NCBI GenBank assembly: GCA_023238725.1
Contig: CM041537.1
Span: forward strand, 29,794,009-29,858,008
Source: Scortum barcoo
Lineage: Eukaryota; Chordata; Actinopteri; Centrarchiformes; Terapontidae
DNA length: 64,000 nt
Reading direction: 5' to 3'
Shown here: piece by piece, positions 47,401 through 61,849 of the stretch
How the letters are laid out: the number at the start of each line of letters is the position of its first letter
How positions within the stretch are numbered: the first letter of the stretch is position 1
The notes under the pieces: model-generated
What the model was told of the DNA's origin: nothing
What the model saw: only the letters and a program-made list of their open reading frames with translations
The model's database searches: none
Made by a program: the position numbers and the translations under genes

Positions 47401-50389
47401 CACCAGTAAAAGTAAATCTGGAGAGAGCTGTGTGAGCTATAGACAATGCCTATTCTGCAGAGTGAAGGGTACAAGGCAGAGAAGTCTTTCCTCATGCACA
47501 GAACAGAGAGAGCCCCGGGCAGAGCTTCACTTCTGGGCCCATCTTGCTAACTGCCTGCCTTCATCCACTTTGATCACAGAAGCGAACTGAGAAAATTCAC
47601 AAGAGCTCGACTTCAATCATCCAGTGGAACTCTGTCAGTGAAGAGATTCAGTGTAGTGTTCCATCCTAGGAGGCTTTTGTATGGTAATTTGTTATGGAGG
47701 TGGGAGGCGAAGGAGGGTTGTTTTTCAGAGGAGCTCTTTGAAGTTTGCCAGAAGAGTATATGGATGCATAGTGAGATGAGAGTATACAGGGGTAATTGTT
47801 CTGTCCCAGGCAGAGATGAAACAATGAATAAATTCCTCAGTTATGACCTTCAAGTTTGAGTCAAACAGCCTTTGTTCCAATCTGACTTGAGAAAGAAATT
47901 TGAGACTGCTCTGCTTTTGCCTTCACTGTGAGGACTGACTGACATGTCAGGCTGGGATCTGATGTCCTCCATACAGCCACCTGGGTGTACAAAGAGATTG
48001 CAGCTTACAAGGCACTGTTAGTTACTGTGGTTAAGTACATTGTTAGGCCCTGTAATTGTTATGACTATAAAATAACATAACACCCACATTATTCACACTG
48101 CTGGGGCAGTTTCACAGATAATTACACTTTTGTTTCTTGTGCATGTTATCATTGAATATCTTTATTCTTTTGCAAATGAAGTATTATTCTGACTTCTTAA
48201 GAATTTAAACCAGACCTGACAAAAAAAGAAAACACAGCGAAGGTTGGAGGTAGTACCATGTCATTATAGCACTACAAACCTGTATGGGAAGAGCCTGGGG
48301 TGGATGGTTTGAATGGCAATATATGTTACACAGAAAACCACTGATCCTACTATCCTACCCAGTCAGAGATGATGATTTCTTGTAACCATGATCATGAATG
48401 TGTAGTTTTGTGTCTAAACCCAACCAAATCTTAACCATACTAGTGGGAGATGAGAAGACACTTATATGAACAGTCATTTTTAATGGTTTTGGAGGGCACT
48501 GAAGGTGCCAATCAGGGCAATCAAATAACACTCATATGTTGCTGTTTTGAAGTCAACGATGAAGTATTTATTTAATTTAACATGAGATTAATTCTACCAT
48601 CTTATTATGCCAATTTTCTTTGATGCTTCTATGCCATTTGCTGCTCCTGCTACAGCCACGGGGACTGACCTTGGCAGTCCACACAATTCTTGCACATTAC
48701 TGAGGCTTAGTTTCAGCACAAACATTAGAGCTGAGTACAAACATTATGTTTTTTTATCCATCAGTGGCTTGTATCTTCCATGGTATTTTTGGGATCTCAC
48801 AGATGTTAACAATCAGCCCATAATGATCTCTACCTTGTGCAAAGCCAACATTTTAATCCAATTTTTAATTTTTATGGACAACAGCTAAGATTTACACTGC
48901 TGGAGGACAGGTATAGAATAGCAAAAAAGGAGATGTGGCTGAAGAGAAAGACATAAAGGTGAACATTGTAACAGTTGCTCACTTTATTGGAAGGTTTACA
49001 GATTGGATAGCTTGGAGATGCAAAATGGTGACCTTCCCTGGTCAGGGTTGTACTTTTACTTGTGCTCTTAAATTGGTTCTTCGCGCAGGATTGAGAACTC
49101 TGATAAAATTGGAGGCATAGCACAGCCAACAAGTATTTTCAGGCTGTTACATGCTGCTAACTACTGGTACATAAAAGTTCACTTCAGTTTTCTGTGCTTG
49201 TGTGAAGAGGTTGGCAGTGCTTCAGTTGAGTGTCTAAACGTTTTATTTTCTGAGTCAGTGAAACAAAAAGAATGTAAAAAACATCTACTTCACCTTGAAA
49301 AACTGTGCTGGATATATAGCTGGATAAGTGGCAATAGATTTAAACAGTTTGGTGGTCACACTCTCTGTAATTGCCTGATTTTATCTTATTAAAGTCCTGA
49401 TTTTTTTGTACCTGGTCTTACCATATTTAGCACTTGCTTTTGCTTTCAAGGTGCAGTATAAATAAAGTTTATCATAAAGTTTATCATCACTATCCTATCA
49501 CTATCATCATTATCCTAATCAACCATGAGGCCATATGTACATTTTCTCAAAACTGATGGTTTTATGCTACATGCTGTTGAACACTGTTTTGTCATAAATG
49601 GCATTGCAGTTTACCTCATCTTTCGCTGCAATTTAACATGTACTGTGTAACCATAGTTTCTGTTAATGCTGGAAAAGGCAAGATTGTTCTGTAAAAATCC
49701 AGCATCTCAAAGAGGTGCTCCAGCAGAGAGGAGTGTCCCATTACCACTCAGTGAGGTGCTATAAATTCACCCTACTTGTCCAATTCAAATTTGTCAAGTC
49801 AGAAATGATGTCTGCCCACAAGAAGTGATGATTCACAACTGAAGAGCAAAAAGAGAGTGAAAAGCTTATCATTAGTGAGTGTTCGGGAAGCAGGACTCAC
49901 TGTGCAGTTTTTTCTCATATGAATATGTGTTTGTCTTAATCCTGACTTGATTAGAAATATTTTTAAAATGTGGAGTAAATTTAAGAGGATCTTTGTGCAC
50001 TACAAGGTCTTAAATGAAGTGGACTGAATCCTCAGTCGTCTGCCTTTTAAATTGTTCTCAACAAAAGCTATGTCAAATCCATAAATGACACAGCTTTTGT
50101 CCTTGGTAACAAGTTTCAGCAGATTCTGGGCAATGACATGAAGAGAATTTACATTCTACAAGTATGCAATTAGACATATATTCAGTTAGTTGTTTTTTAA
50201 ATATTATACTGATGTATAGACTAAACACCTTAAAACTGCACTACAAAGCAAGTTCACCACAGCTAGGTGTTCTTCACGTCAGCTGGCCCAAAACCTAAAA
50301 CCTCAATCGGAGCTAACAGGTATCAAACAGTGGTTATCTTTCTAACTTGCTAACTCTTCTTGCTAACTTTCTTTGTTAAAGTTGGTAGG
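44450..50389. other. Gene-free stretch upstream of the promoter block
   Basis: AT-rich intergenic sequence. Apart from the short tandem repeat near 46.7 kb I recognise no repeat, exon or RNA gene. Open frames such as 45550-45936 have no family similarity and no splice context. Confidence 0.5.
46660..46725 (+). repeat. Short tandem duplication, GAATGAATTAATTAAA units
   Basis: The 16-base unit gaatgaattaattaaa occurs twice, separated by gcgtga, with a similar acgggggaat before it and aggggg after. The following tatctctgtgcacaaaatagcttttcgtgctctc resembles a fish dispersed repeat I cannot name. Confidence 0.6.
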
Positions 50390-50605
50390 TAAACTGTAAA
50401 AATACTCTTTAGTCATATTTGCTTAACCTGTCTCTATGTCCTGACAGTAGTACATAAGAAAGAGAATCTGTGAAAAATCAGACTCATCTGGCTCCACCTG
50501 CTGCCTCTAAGCTCATTGGATAAGACTCCACCAGACCTGAATCAAAATAACCAATCAGAACAGAGGATCTGAACGGAGCTTCAGTCACTGCTCCTGAACA
50601 GGTTA
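50390..50605 (-). repeat. Dispersed repeat family R1, copy 2 (inverted)
   Basis: The reverse complement carries, in order, 'ttcaggagcagtgactgaagctcc', 'cctctgttctgattggttattttgattcaggt' and 'ccaatgagcttagaggcagcaggtggagccag', then 'ctgtcaggacatagagac'. It aligns with 29817-30040 over about 200 bp with scattered substitutions. The two copies form an inverted pair about 20 kb apart. Confidence 0.75.
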
Positions 50606-51909
50606 TTTCTAATGTGACAGCTGCACAGTGTAGATCTGGACATTATCTGGGCAGCCCTCAGTTGCAGGTCCATGCAGAGGGCATGGACATGAACGACAAT
50701 GGTTTTGTATTGCAGTGTAGATGTAGTTGATCATGGATTGATGGAAAATGTACAGCTAGATTTGTTTGTCCAACATAACCATGATTGGCTTATAAGCTTG
50801 AACAAGATAGGCGAAGGTTAGATTGATGCCCAAGTGTTTGTAATTCATACAAACAATATGTTTCACCTTTCATTTAATAATGAGAGGGAGTAATTAGGAT
50901 GACAATAACTTTTAGATAGTGTCACATTATCTCAGATTCAGCTGGGTCTGGAGTGTAAACTTCCTTGAATCAAATACAGAGCAAAGCAGAGTCACAAACA
51001 TTAACCTAAACTCATATAGTAACACCCAGGACCGGCTTCCTTACAGTGGGAAATATCTCACAGTGCTAGTTGAGACCAGGGCCTTTTTAATATAACCAAT
51101 AACCACCCATAAAATAATTAAACAAAATAATAAAATAATTGTTATTTGGTCCTAGAAGTAACACTGGCTCAAGTTATTACTGTAGGTAATAAACAAGTTA
51201 ACCTGCATGCTACATGCATGCTAAAATTTGCAGCTTATTTCATCAGACACATACAGCTTGGTCTTTACTGCTACTACGTCCCCATACAATCCAAAGCTTG
51301 TCATGCCTTGCTAAGCTATGATAGGACAATTGCTGTTTGGGGAGGATGGCGTTCAACAGTGAGTGTCAGATATCAGTGGCTTCATTTTAATAAACCTATA
51401 ATCATTACTCCATGTTTGTAGTAATTCCTCTCTGCACTGTCTTTTATTGTTTGTAAAAAGAAATAAGACCAATCCCATACGTGTGTAAACCACTTACATA
51501 CATACCACAGTCACAAGAGTAATCAGTTTTCTTTCCAGTGCTGGATATTTCATTTCAAAAAGCACTGGTGTGTACAGGACACACCTTCTGTTGCACCAGT
51601 GGATGTGAATGTAGCTGTAATCCTCAGGATGCTGAGCAAGAACCTATCATGGGATTTCACGCCTCCTTCTCTCATCTCCTCATGTCCTCACTTCCTTATT
51701 CCCTCATTCCCTCATCTCCTCTCTTCATCACATCTCTGCTGACTTTCCAACCTAGAGAATTTCCCCCACTTCCACTGGAAAGCGATTGTGGAGGACAGGT
51801 TAATCACTAAAACAAGTAAACACGTGGAAAGGTGAACTGAGTGCAGTGCAATCAATAATGGTGCTTTGGCTGACTGGTATGGAGGTGGGAAATACATGCA
51901 TTCACAAAT

Positions 51910-51915
<6 letters not shown>

Positions 51916-51940
<25 letters not shown>
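51916..51940. repeat. (CA)n microsatellite
   Basis: A CA run of about 12 units preceded by cacatata. Confidence 0.93.
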
Positions 51941-52080
51941 GGGTCATAGAGGTCAATCTAAACAAGACAATGAGGAGGTGGGATCACTGTTAAATGGTGG
52001 TTGCTTGGCATTAACAAACGAACACGATTCTCTCAAACTAGGTTGCAGTCCCTCTGACCTCAATTTCTCATTTCCTCTGT

Positions 52081-52082
<2 letters not shown>

Positions 52083-52116
<34 letters not shown>

Positions 52117-52137
52117 ACAGAGAAACACACACACACC
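52083..52137. repeat. (CA)n microsatellite, interrupted
   Basis: A CA run of about 14 units followed by gacacacagagaaacacacacacac. It lies 150 bp from the array at 51916. Confidence 0.93.
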
Positions 52138-54931
52138 CATATGAACGTGAACCTAAATGTGTGCATGCATGGACACTAGCACGCTTCTTACTGTAGCTCT
52201 TTCTTACATACTCATACATATACATGACTGTTCTAACAACCTTCACAGATAAACACACTCAAGCACATCATTTATTACCAGTTTCTCTTCATTAGGGAGT
52301 GCAGCTGCTGTCGTTGTGCATTTTGGCTGCTTTACTTGATCAGTTAATGGCACTTGTTTCCCAGAAAGAACCTCTACCTGGCTTCCATGCCACTCCATCA
52401 GTCTCTCATTAAAAGCTGAGTGGGATTACCAGCACATGATCCATGGTGGTGTATCTGTGTGAGACAGAGCCTCAGATTTTGAATACTTTAAGAAATCATC
52501 TGCTAGTAAGGACTGAATAACTTCCAACAAAGAGAAGATCTGACTTGTGTCAGGAGAAGTTCAAGAGACACTTGTTGCAGTGCATTGTGGGTTGAATGGC
52601 TCAGAGTAGTAACTTTGACCTTTCCAAATCATTTTATGACTGTGGATGTGATGAACAGCACCGCATCTTGTGCATTTTACCTGCTCCTGCTTTTTCAAGG
52701 TCACCCCACAACAATTCAGGGCATCTTTATTACTTCCAATGGCCCCTCTGTTGTTCCCATAGCAACCCTGCTGAGCTGACAGAGCGGTGCGAGAGTCGGC
52801 TACCCACATAGTTGGAAAAACACACACACACGCAATTACACATACACACATTGAATCAAATGCCCTTCCATACACACATGCACACATAACTACATCTGGG
52901 AAAGCATACCCTGTGTTGTTTAAAATAAACCAAGCATCAGAGGAGAGGTGTTGGAGCGAGATTGCCGTACATGAATAGACCATAATGGCAAAAGTGGAGC
53001 ACAAGGAGTCTCGTATGAAAACAGAGTGTTCTCTCTCTATTCCCCGACTCTCTCTTTTTGCTCTCTGTCTCTCTGTGGCTCTCTCTGTGGGCAGGCCGTG
53101 TACGCCTCTATGCTCGTTATCAGAACAAACAGAGATGAGGGTGGAATAATGGGGAACACATCGTGTACCAGAGAGGGGAGGATGAAACAGTAAAAACAAG
53201 AGAAAATCAAACGCCTGGCATGAGGGCATCACCAGGGAATTTTGTTTCTATTGATGCACACCTACTTCCATAGGTGAGCTTTACCATTTTAATGCATTAA
53301 AGGTGTGCCACACAGAAACACACCAATGCACTAGATAAAAAAAAATCCAAAGGCAGTACATATCAGATGTGCATTTTTCTCAAGGGTCTAAATAGAAAAA
53401 AAGGAAAGAGACAGACTCTCCAAAGGCTGCAATAGGCTTGTAATGCTAAAACATTGCATCAGAATTGGAAAGACAGTGAAATCGCCTTCCTGTCTGCTTG
53501 GTGTGAGACAAGGGTTTTATTATTACCAACTCTGTCTTTTTATGTCCTTGGAAGTGTGAATCCACAGTGTAACGAGTGGTGAAACATTCCAATAAATCTA
53601 GCAGGCACAATGCTGAGGGAACCAGCACTATAAAATCCAAAAATCAGGCCTGTCCTGAGGGTGAGGACTTACTGAGGATTTAGAGTTTAGATGAAGCTAT
53701 CACGAACAAAGTTCTGTATATATCTACCCTGATATACTGTGGTCTGATGCTGTACAGTGTTCATGGTATGTTATGATGTGTATGACCATAACAATCTCCA
53801 TGGAAACAGCGCTTGCACTGGTTATAAAACAGAACAACTTGTGAATATGCCAAAAATGTTTCAATAAGTGTCATTTCAAACTTTATTCTTCTCATTCCAT
53901 TACATCTTCGACCTCTAGATAAATACCAGTGGTTTGCACACACTGAGTCATTTGAATATGCTTACTACTACTATCAAAAGTATAATTTGACATGTCCAAG
54001 GCAACCCTGACAATGCTAATGTGTTGATGTTAATTATGTATAATGTTTACCATGTTCACTATTTTAGTTTAACGTAGTAACAGTAACATTTGCTGATTAA
54101 TACAGACAGCTGAGGCTCATAGGAATGTCTTTTTTTTTTTGCAGCTATTTGGTCATAAACGTATAAAAAGTATTAGAGAAATTTTAATTTTGACCTGATG
54201 ATGGTGCTAGATAAAAAGTTATGAACACAAATGTGGTTGCAATTAAATCTAAGGAAAACAGTATTATGTGCACCCAAATTTCATGTCAGTCCATTCAGTA
54301 AGCCAGCAGAGGTATCTTATTATATTATTTAAACCACACATCATTGCCAACTCTGGAAGCCAAGAGAAAATAAAAAATATATGTATGAATTGCAGCAGCA
54401 TATTTCATTTTGCATTCAACATTTTTTGTACAGTGTTTATAGAAATGGAAAAATGTTTTTTAATCATTTGACTATGCTTATATTAATAAATATATGAGTT
54501 ATGTATAAAAAGATACAATGTGCATGTACAGTAAATGTGCTCAGTATATTTATGTTTTACAAATAGTGTATATAAATAGAGTAGTGACCACAAACACCTT
54601 AAAATTTGTGTGAGTCAGTCAAGTTTTGATTAAATCAGTCCAAAGTTTAGTTTTTGACCTTCAGCTTCATAGATGACGAATGATTTGCAGCCAGACACCT
54701 TATCCATGGCTGTAAACTGGCCCTTGCCATGCTGTGATATAGTCACTTATTGAGCTCCCTTTTCTCCCGAGGGAAACACCCTCAGTCCTGGTGTCTGGAT
54801 ATCTATGTAACAGTGCTGTCTGCCTAAAATCCCAAGCGGCTAACACAGCCTGTAGAGAACAGAGACAGCCCCGGCTGGAATCAGACTTCTGATAACAGTC
54901 AAAGAAGCTCGCACTTTGACAGCCATTATAA

Positions 54932-54973
54932 CTCTCTCTCTCTCTCTCACTCACACACACACACACACACACA
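54932..54973. repeat. Compound (CT)n(CA)n microsatellite
   Basis: About eight CT units pass into about eleven CA units. Confidence 0.95.
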
Positions 54974-55664
54974 GTTCTAATCAGATAACAGTTTATAAAA
55001 TAGTTTGCTTAAAGCAGGCTGATTACATCAAGATAGATGATAAGTTTAGTTTGTGGTTGTATTTATCCAACCTGAGCCACAGAGGATTTAAATCAGCCCC
55101 TCTGTATCAGTGTCAAGGTGACGGTCTGCAGTCTGAAGCTGTTGCAGTATTGCAAGCTGCCGTTGGGTGTCTCTGCTCCACCAATAACATCCAGCGGATG
55201 TATGTGGACTGTGTTGATGAGGTTTTTTCCTCACCTGCAGACCAGCAACACAGACTGGGAGTCCAAATGAAATCCAGCTGCTCTCCTTAATATTAATTTT
55301 CCTATCTTTAATATAGATCTGTATATGTTCTTATACCACTATCATTACGGTGGCCAAATATCCCAATTTGACAACAAGCCAGTGTTTTACTTACCTTCCT
55401 TGCCTATCAGTAGGAACACATAAAAAAATGTTGTTAAAGCTGCTCTCATCAGTATTTTTATATTAAAAATGAATGCAATGATTAGGTGAAAAGGAGGCTT
55501 GTAGTGGTGAACCCACAGAGAGTTGTCTCCCACCTGAGTCTTCTCCATCTTCTCCAGCTTCATACTGTCCTTCATTTCATTGTCTTGGTTCTACAGCCGA
55601 CCACTTTACTGTTTTGGTTCAGTGTCACTGATCTCATCTACCTTTTTCTTTCTTTTATTTACAG

Positions 55665-55860
55665 CAGGTAGTTTTTAGTGAAATGGCTCTGATGAGAACA
55701 CTGTACACTACCTGCTCAGCACCAAATGTCTAACAGACAATCTTGTGAACATAATGGAACATTTATCAGATAAATATTCCCCTCAATAATTGGTGGAGAC
55801 TAAAACAGAGCTAAAAGAAGAGTGAATATTGGACTTGCATTCATCGGGTGGGCAGAAAAA
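55665..55860 (+). repeat. Dispersed repeat family R2, copy 2
   Basis: Contains 'gctctgatgagaacactgtacactacctgctcagcaccaaatgtctaacagacaatcttgtgaac', 'attggtggagactaaaacagagctaaaagaagagtgaatattggac' and 'gcattcatcgggtggg'. It parallels 36770-37010 in block order and spacing. Confidence 0.55.
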
Positions 55861-56202
55861 AATTAAAAATGGAAAAAGTCTGCTAAAAAGTTACCCATAT
55901 CATGTTTTTAAAGGAATAATAATATGTAAATATTATGTCTACAGTACAGTGTTTGTTTTTTGTCTGTTTGTTTTTTGTCTCCAAGTTACCAAGAGATCAG
56001 CTAATGTAGGTGTAAGGTTGGAGAAAGATTGCCTTCATGTTTAAAAGCAATCAATAGTGACTTTTGGTCAAAGACATGCAAAGATATGCAGACCAGTCTC
56101 CAGTGTTGACTTTACATCCAGTCATCCCCTTAGCATGACTTTTGGCTTTGCTACTAACAGAAGACAGCCTTTACTGACAGTAGTCTCTTTTCAGGAAAGA
56201 AA

Positions 56203-56228
56203 TGTTGTTGTTGTTGTTGTTGTTGTTG
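56203..56228. repeat. (TTG)n trinucleotide repeat
   Basis: About eight to nine TTG units, with a shorter repeat (tgtttgttgttgaaatgttg) following. Confidence 0.95.
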
Positions 56229-56279
56229 AAATGTTTGTTGTTGAAATGTTGTCAGAATTTAGACATATTTCCTAGTCTT

Positions 56280-58005
56280 TATATTATTAAAATAAATATA
56301 AAGATATCATCTTCTTGCAGACATTCTGAGTGTGTAAAATCCTCTCCAAAACAACAACACTTGTGAAATCCATTATTTCTGAAACTCCATGCAAGGCAAA
56401 GCGTGAATACAAATAGTCCAAACATATTTTGCCAAAACCTTAAAGCTAAATGACTGCACTGTGGGTCCATAACTCCAATATTTACCCCATTATCCTCTAT
56501 CCTCCTCATTTACAAACCTCAGGTTGCCCTCGAGTGATTTAATGAAAGTTTCATGCTGCTTCATTGTACTCCTTGTACACTCCAGTGTCCCACCTTAAAA
56601 GTCACAGATATACCTTTTGGCAGATTGATTTATATTTCACTCAAAAAAATCTACATGGGTTATTAAATGAACAGCTGTCAGTAGAATATTTGTAGATCTT
56701 ATTCATGCCACAATACAATACAGAATACATTAAAAACATTATAAGATTTTGTTATTGGCAGCTAAAGCTTTCTTCTGAAATGTCCCTGACCCATTTCTGC
56801 TGTCACAACCCTGAACTATAGAGGTGGAGGGTTAGAGTTCTGAGGAAGTTCTGAGTGGAGCTGATATTGTTCCATTTGGAAGGCAGTGCTGTTAAGGTGA
56901 AAGGGCTTGTTTAGGTGCTATGTGAGGCATGTTGTGTATCTCTGAGATGGCTGCTTTTGAATGTTAAAGCTCATGAATTTTTACCAGCATGACAACATCT
57001 TTTCCATTCGTCTTTCCCTGTCATGCTAACATTATATCATTATACCACAAGTACGTGTACCAGAAAGTAAAACAGATTTTTTTCCCTAGAACATTTGCAA
57101 AAGAGAAAGTGCATCTATGTGCATCTCCATCCACTGCAGAAGAAGTTGGCACAAGGAGATAATGTAAATTAAAAAATAGCTTGTCAAATCTCAAACAATG
57201 GAAAACATGATGGATATTTGCCATTTATGTATGTTACATTTATTAGTTTGAGGAATGTTAAAGTCTCCTCATTGTGAGTTTTCAGTAACAAGTAACATTT
57301 ATGTAATGTGCACATGCTTAATTTGCTAATCCGGTTTCGATTGCACTTGGTTACCTTTTGTTTTTATTGATGAACCACCTTTCTACCTTACACTAACATA
57401 AACATTTTTCTTGCAATACTTCAACTCTTCAAAAAATGTCTAATGTTTCCACTATGTTGGTTTCTTTTTCACAAATTGTAAATTAACAAAGGTTTAGCAA
57501 TGTTATTTTCCCTTTCTTTTTCTTTTTTTTTTTCTAAATATCTCAACCAAATATTTCAGTGATTTGTTAGTGTTAAAATTTTACATGTAGCACCTCAGTC
57601 TATGGGCACTTACCACAAGTATATCAACACAAATGTATAGAGACAATGTGTGAGAAAAAGACAGACAGGTAGATCCACAGACAGACGGAGACTGGCTGAG
57701 ACAAAGGGAGTAGATTCCCCACTGCTCTTGCAACTCTCTTTCAACACTGACGTTTGCTCTGTCGATGTGAGTGAGCTACTGCTTCTCTCCGTTTTCTGCT
57801 TCTAAATGTCAAAGAAGGTGCTGCTGAGCAGCTCTTCATCTTCACTACCAGTGAAACAGGGAGAGTGACACTGTAATTGTAGTATGAAGACTACTATTTC
57901 TCTCTCTTTCTGTCTTTTCATTTCTGAGTTTGCAGAGCCTTTGGGATGCTGAGGAGATAATTTTCCTCATCATTAAAAATATTGCAAGAGAGCAGATCTG
58001 CACAT

Positions 58006-58072
<67 letters not shown>

Positions 58073-61000
58073 TACTCAAACATACTCAAATGCACAAACA
58101 TAAACACACAGCTACACACGGTTCAGTCAAGCTAATGCAATCTGACAGAGCAATCACATCCTTCTCTCTTTTTATCTCATCTCCGTTTCATTTCCTCCCA
58201 CCTTCGTCCTTACATTAGCATTTACCTTTTTCCACCCCTCTTTTTCCACTGTCACATTCCTGTTTTTCCCCCTTTACTTCTCTTTTTTCATTTTAGTTCA
58301 TTGCTGATTCAGCCTCTCTCATCCTTTCTCTGAGCAAAATGAACAAAAACTACAACTATTAAAAGAACACCTGGACTGTTCCATTTTCTATTTAAATGTT
58401 TGGCACAGTCAAATAAAACCACATGTTCACACTCAAAGTACAAAAATGGACTTTAGGAATTAGAGGGGTTTTTTGCTCATACTCAGAGTTTTGTGTGTCT
58501 GTGTACAGGGCGATAGAGGAAATGAGTAGCCTATTTGAGTTCAGGACCACAATCAGTTTCCCAGGAATAAAATGTATTTAGTTCATCAGGTTAGAAGCTC
58601 ATGCATTCCTCAGTTTGTCATACTGCTGAAAATAGTTTCTTAGTTTTCCAGTGTTCATTGGCCCAGAATTAAAAAAAAGTGATTGGCCAGGACGTGAAAA
58701 GGAAACAGCAACCAATTCGTACCAGCTATGTTGTGTAGACATGTGGAGAAAAGGTCGAAGACTGTGGATGAGGAGACATCAGCCACAGTCTATTCCTTTC
58801 CCGTCTCAAAAGTCTCAGAGTCAGCTTGACAGGTGAGCACACGTAGAGCAGTTCAGAGTGAGTAGGGAGGGTTGAGCTTGTGTTTGTCACAGCCCCGTAC
58901 TGAGCACAGAGCAGGTATGCTTTCTCCCAACAATGCATTTCTGCTCGTGGATACTGTTCTATGTGATACTTTTACATAAACGATCCTGATTTGTATGTGT
59001 GGAAACTTAAATGCTAATTTCTTTTTGTTTCTTTTTTAGTTTGTTTTGAGAATAATTAAATACCATACATACTGTACGAGACTGACATTGATAACATTTA
59101 AACCTGAGTTACTGATGTCGAAGAGTAATCACTGCTTATCAATAAAAGTGTAATATTCCTTAACAGCTAAAGAGGCCAAACTTTTAACTGTGTAAGCATC
59201 AAATATGTCATAACTTAAGTAAATCTTAAGATGGCAAATTATGAACAAAATAAACTAATGCATTACAGTTACAGGGCAGAGATAAAAGTTTGTGCCATTG
59301 CTTGCTGACACCCTGTCTCCATCTCACAGATAACCATAAAACAAGAAGACGTCTCTTTGTCCTCTCTCTCTTCTCTGGTGCATCTCATCTGCTGATCTTT
59401 GCTGAATAGGGCTGCTGGCCTGCTCCCCAAAGACCAGCTGAACCTGGAGCTGTACATGCCAAAGACCTTGAGTAAACACCGAGGAGGCGATCTCCCTAGA
59501 GAAACCATCTTCAGCCTGATGACTTAACGCCTGCATCCTTGACGTTATAATGTCAGAAGAGGCAGAGCTGAGATAAATTTTGGGTAAACCTAGACACTGC
59601 CTTTCCATCTAAAGTGAGGGAGCATGCAGATGTTAATCAACTGGGTCACCTGCTGAGAGAGTGGCAGATGACCGTGCCTAGGTCGCCACATGGGAAGGAG
59701 AGTGCCACGACAGATATCTGATGGTAGAAGCCTCTATCTCTATGCATAGGCCCAAAAATAAACCTAGTCAGTAGAAAATAGAGATGTATGAATATACAAT
59801 ATATAAAAATTGTGTCAAGTACTTCAGTCATGCTTCCCAACACTGATTTCACTGGTCTATCTTAAAATAACAAAGAGCACAGCTGGAATGGCAGCAGAAA
59901 GTATCACGAGACAGCTAGCTCCTAGTCTACCCTCCTGAGATCCAAAGATACAGCTACTGAAACAGCCACAGAGAGTGCAGCCACACTCCTAACGTGAAGG
60001 AGACCAGGGACCAGAATACGAGAAATTCACATAAGCCACTTCTTGCTTTGGGTGTAGATGTACGACTCAAAACTGAAGGAATTAAACAGGAGTGGGGTAA
60101 AACAAGCGCTTCACCACATTTGTCTGTTATGCAATAAACAGAAGAAGATGAGACAGCAGGCTGTGATTGTCAACCAGGAACATCCTCAGACTCGACCAGG
60201 GAATCTACACATCACTGGACTGCAATGCTTTTAGGAGCTTCCTAGCCCTGTGAGTGCTGTGCCAAGGCTGCTGTTGTGATGACACACTCAGGGTGTGTGA
60301 TGAAACTTTCAGTCATGTTAAGTACTAGTTAATTGGAATATAGAGCAACACCAGGCAGACTAATCCCCTTTCCACCCACTACCCTGTAGACTATTAATGG
60401 CTTCAATATAGAACAAAAAAGAATGGGGAAAAAATACACCAAGGACAGAATGGAAAAATAATGTTTTTTTTCAGGACATTTGATTAATATTTTGTATGTG
60501 TAAGGGAGAGGATGTGTGTAGCACTGTAAACCCTGCTAGTTAGACAGGCAGATTTACATTATGATAACAAAATTAACAACTCCATCTCTCCTTCATTCAA
60601 CAGAGTTAGCATTTATATTAACTGTCCTGATCCGGAGCGTGAATGTGATAATGATCTTTTATGGAGTATTGATGTACATCAAAGTATGGCAGCTCCATAT
60701 CCCGAGAGACTTATTTCATAGGTGTGTTTATATAGAAAACAACAGGTGCAGGTGCTGTACATCAACACAAAGTGATGCCGGATTACTCCAAAGTAGCTGC
60801 ATTAGCTAACACAATAGAGATCTTGTTCTGGGCCAACATGCTGGCTAATCAACCCAGGTTAAGAAATATCAGAATTGTCCTTGTTAACACAGATGCTTAG
60901 CAATATTTAAATACTGTGTACAAGCATACTAGAGCTATATGGCGTATAAGTAAATAATAAATAATATAATCATGAATATAAATCTTTATCTTATACTCAT

Positions 61001-61849
61001 CTGTTTGATAAGTATATTTGATTATATTTAAGTATGAATTGTCAAGTTTTATAATCTGCTCCTGGGTTGTTATTAAATTTGTTTCTGCATTTGGTGAAAA
61101 CAAACTCAACACTTCTGTTTCAAATTAAAAGCCCTTTAGAGTGTAAGTAGAAAGAGTCCCCACAAGGTCTTTTCCTAGATCTAATAAAAGAGCTAACACT
61201 AATTAAAGCTAACACGTTCTATGTGTGAGAAAGTGTGGAAAACTTTTCAACACGTTTCCCAGGTACTTCCAATGTAGCTTTTTTTAAGTTCATTTTTGCC
61301 TTGGCATTGTTGTGACATGATCTTCCTCCACTCTGAGCTGAAGTTAACTCAGTCATCACAGTCTTGGGTGTGGTTAATTAGTTTGGAATCTGTAACTGTG
61401 TGTGGGAGAGGGAGAGTGAGTCTCTTTAAAGTAAACACTGCTTGCATTTAATGTATCACCCAGATCTAACTTGGATCTTAACAAAAAATAAGGCACAGTC
61501 TGATCTAATAGTAAAATGCAGGGTGAAATTATCATTAACACGATGAGTAAATTTAAATTGTGGAAAAAGTGAGTGTCCGCATACTAGATTAAAGCTCCCA
61601 ATATTCTTTTTCTTTTATAATATGTTATTCTGCACACAGTTTAAGTTGAAACTTGCTCAAAACCATATTTCAGCATTTAGATTCATTTTATGGTGCAAAG
61701 AAATAACTTTACACAAGTAAAATTACCAGCACAAACAAGCATGTAGTTCACACGTTTTTCAGTTGCTTCCCCTAAACCCAGTAGCCTATCATGTGTTAAG
61801 ACCGAATCGATTTTGTAAGGAAATGTTGCTGCACACTTGAAAGAGCTAC
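56280..61849. other. Gene-free stretch
   Basis: AT-rich with a long CA array (58008-58070) and pyrimidine-rich patches (57900-57920, 58150-58320). The segment 59270-59620 is less AT-rich but has no continuous protein-like frame. Nothing further can be supported. Confidence 0.5.
58008..58070. repeat. (CA)n microsatellite, about 31 units
   Basis: The longest pure CA run in the window. It is followed by an imperfect CA-rich stretch to about 58120. Confidence 0.97.

Noticed and set aside
52561..53232. 223-codon minus-strand open frame, the longest in the window
   Set aside because: Composition is dominated by Cys/Val from a CA-rich segment and Arg/Glu from a CT-rich one. There are no conserved motifs and no splice context.
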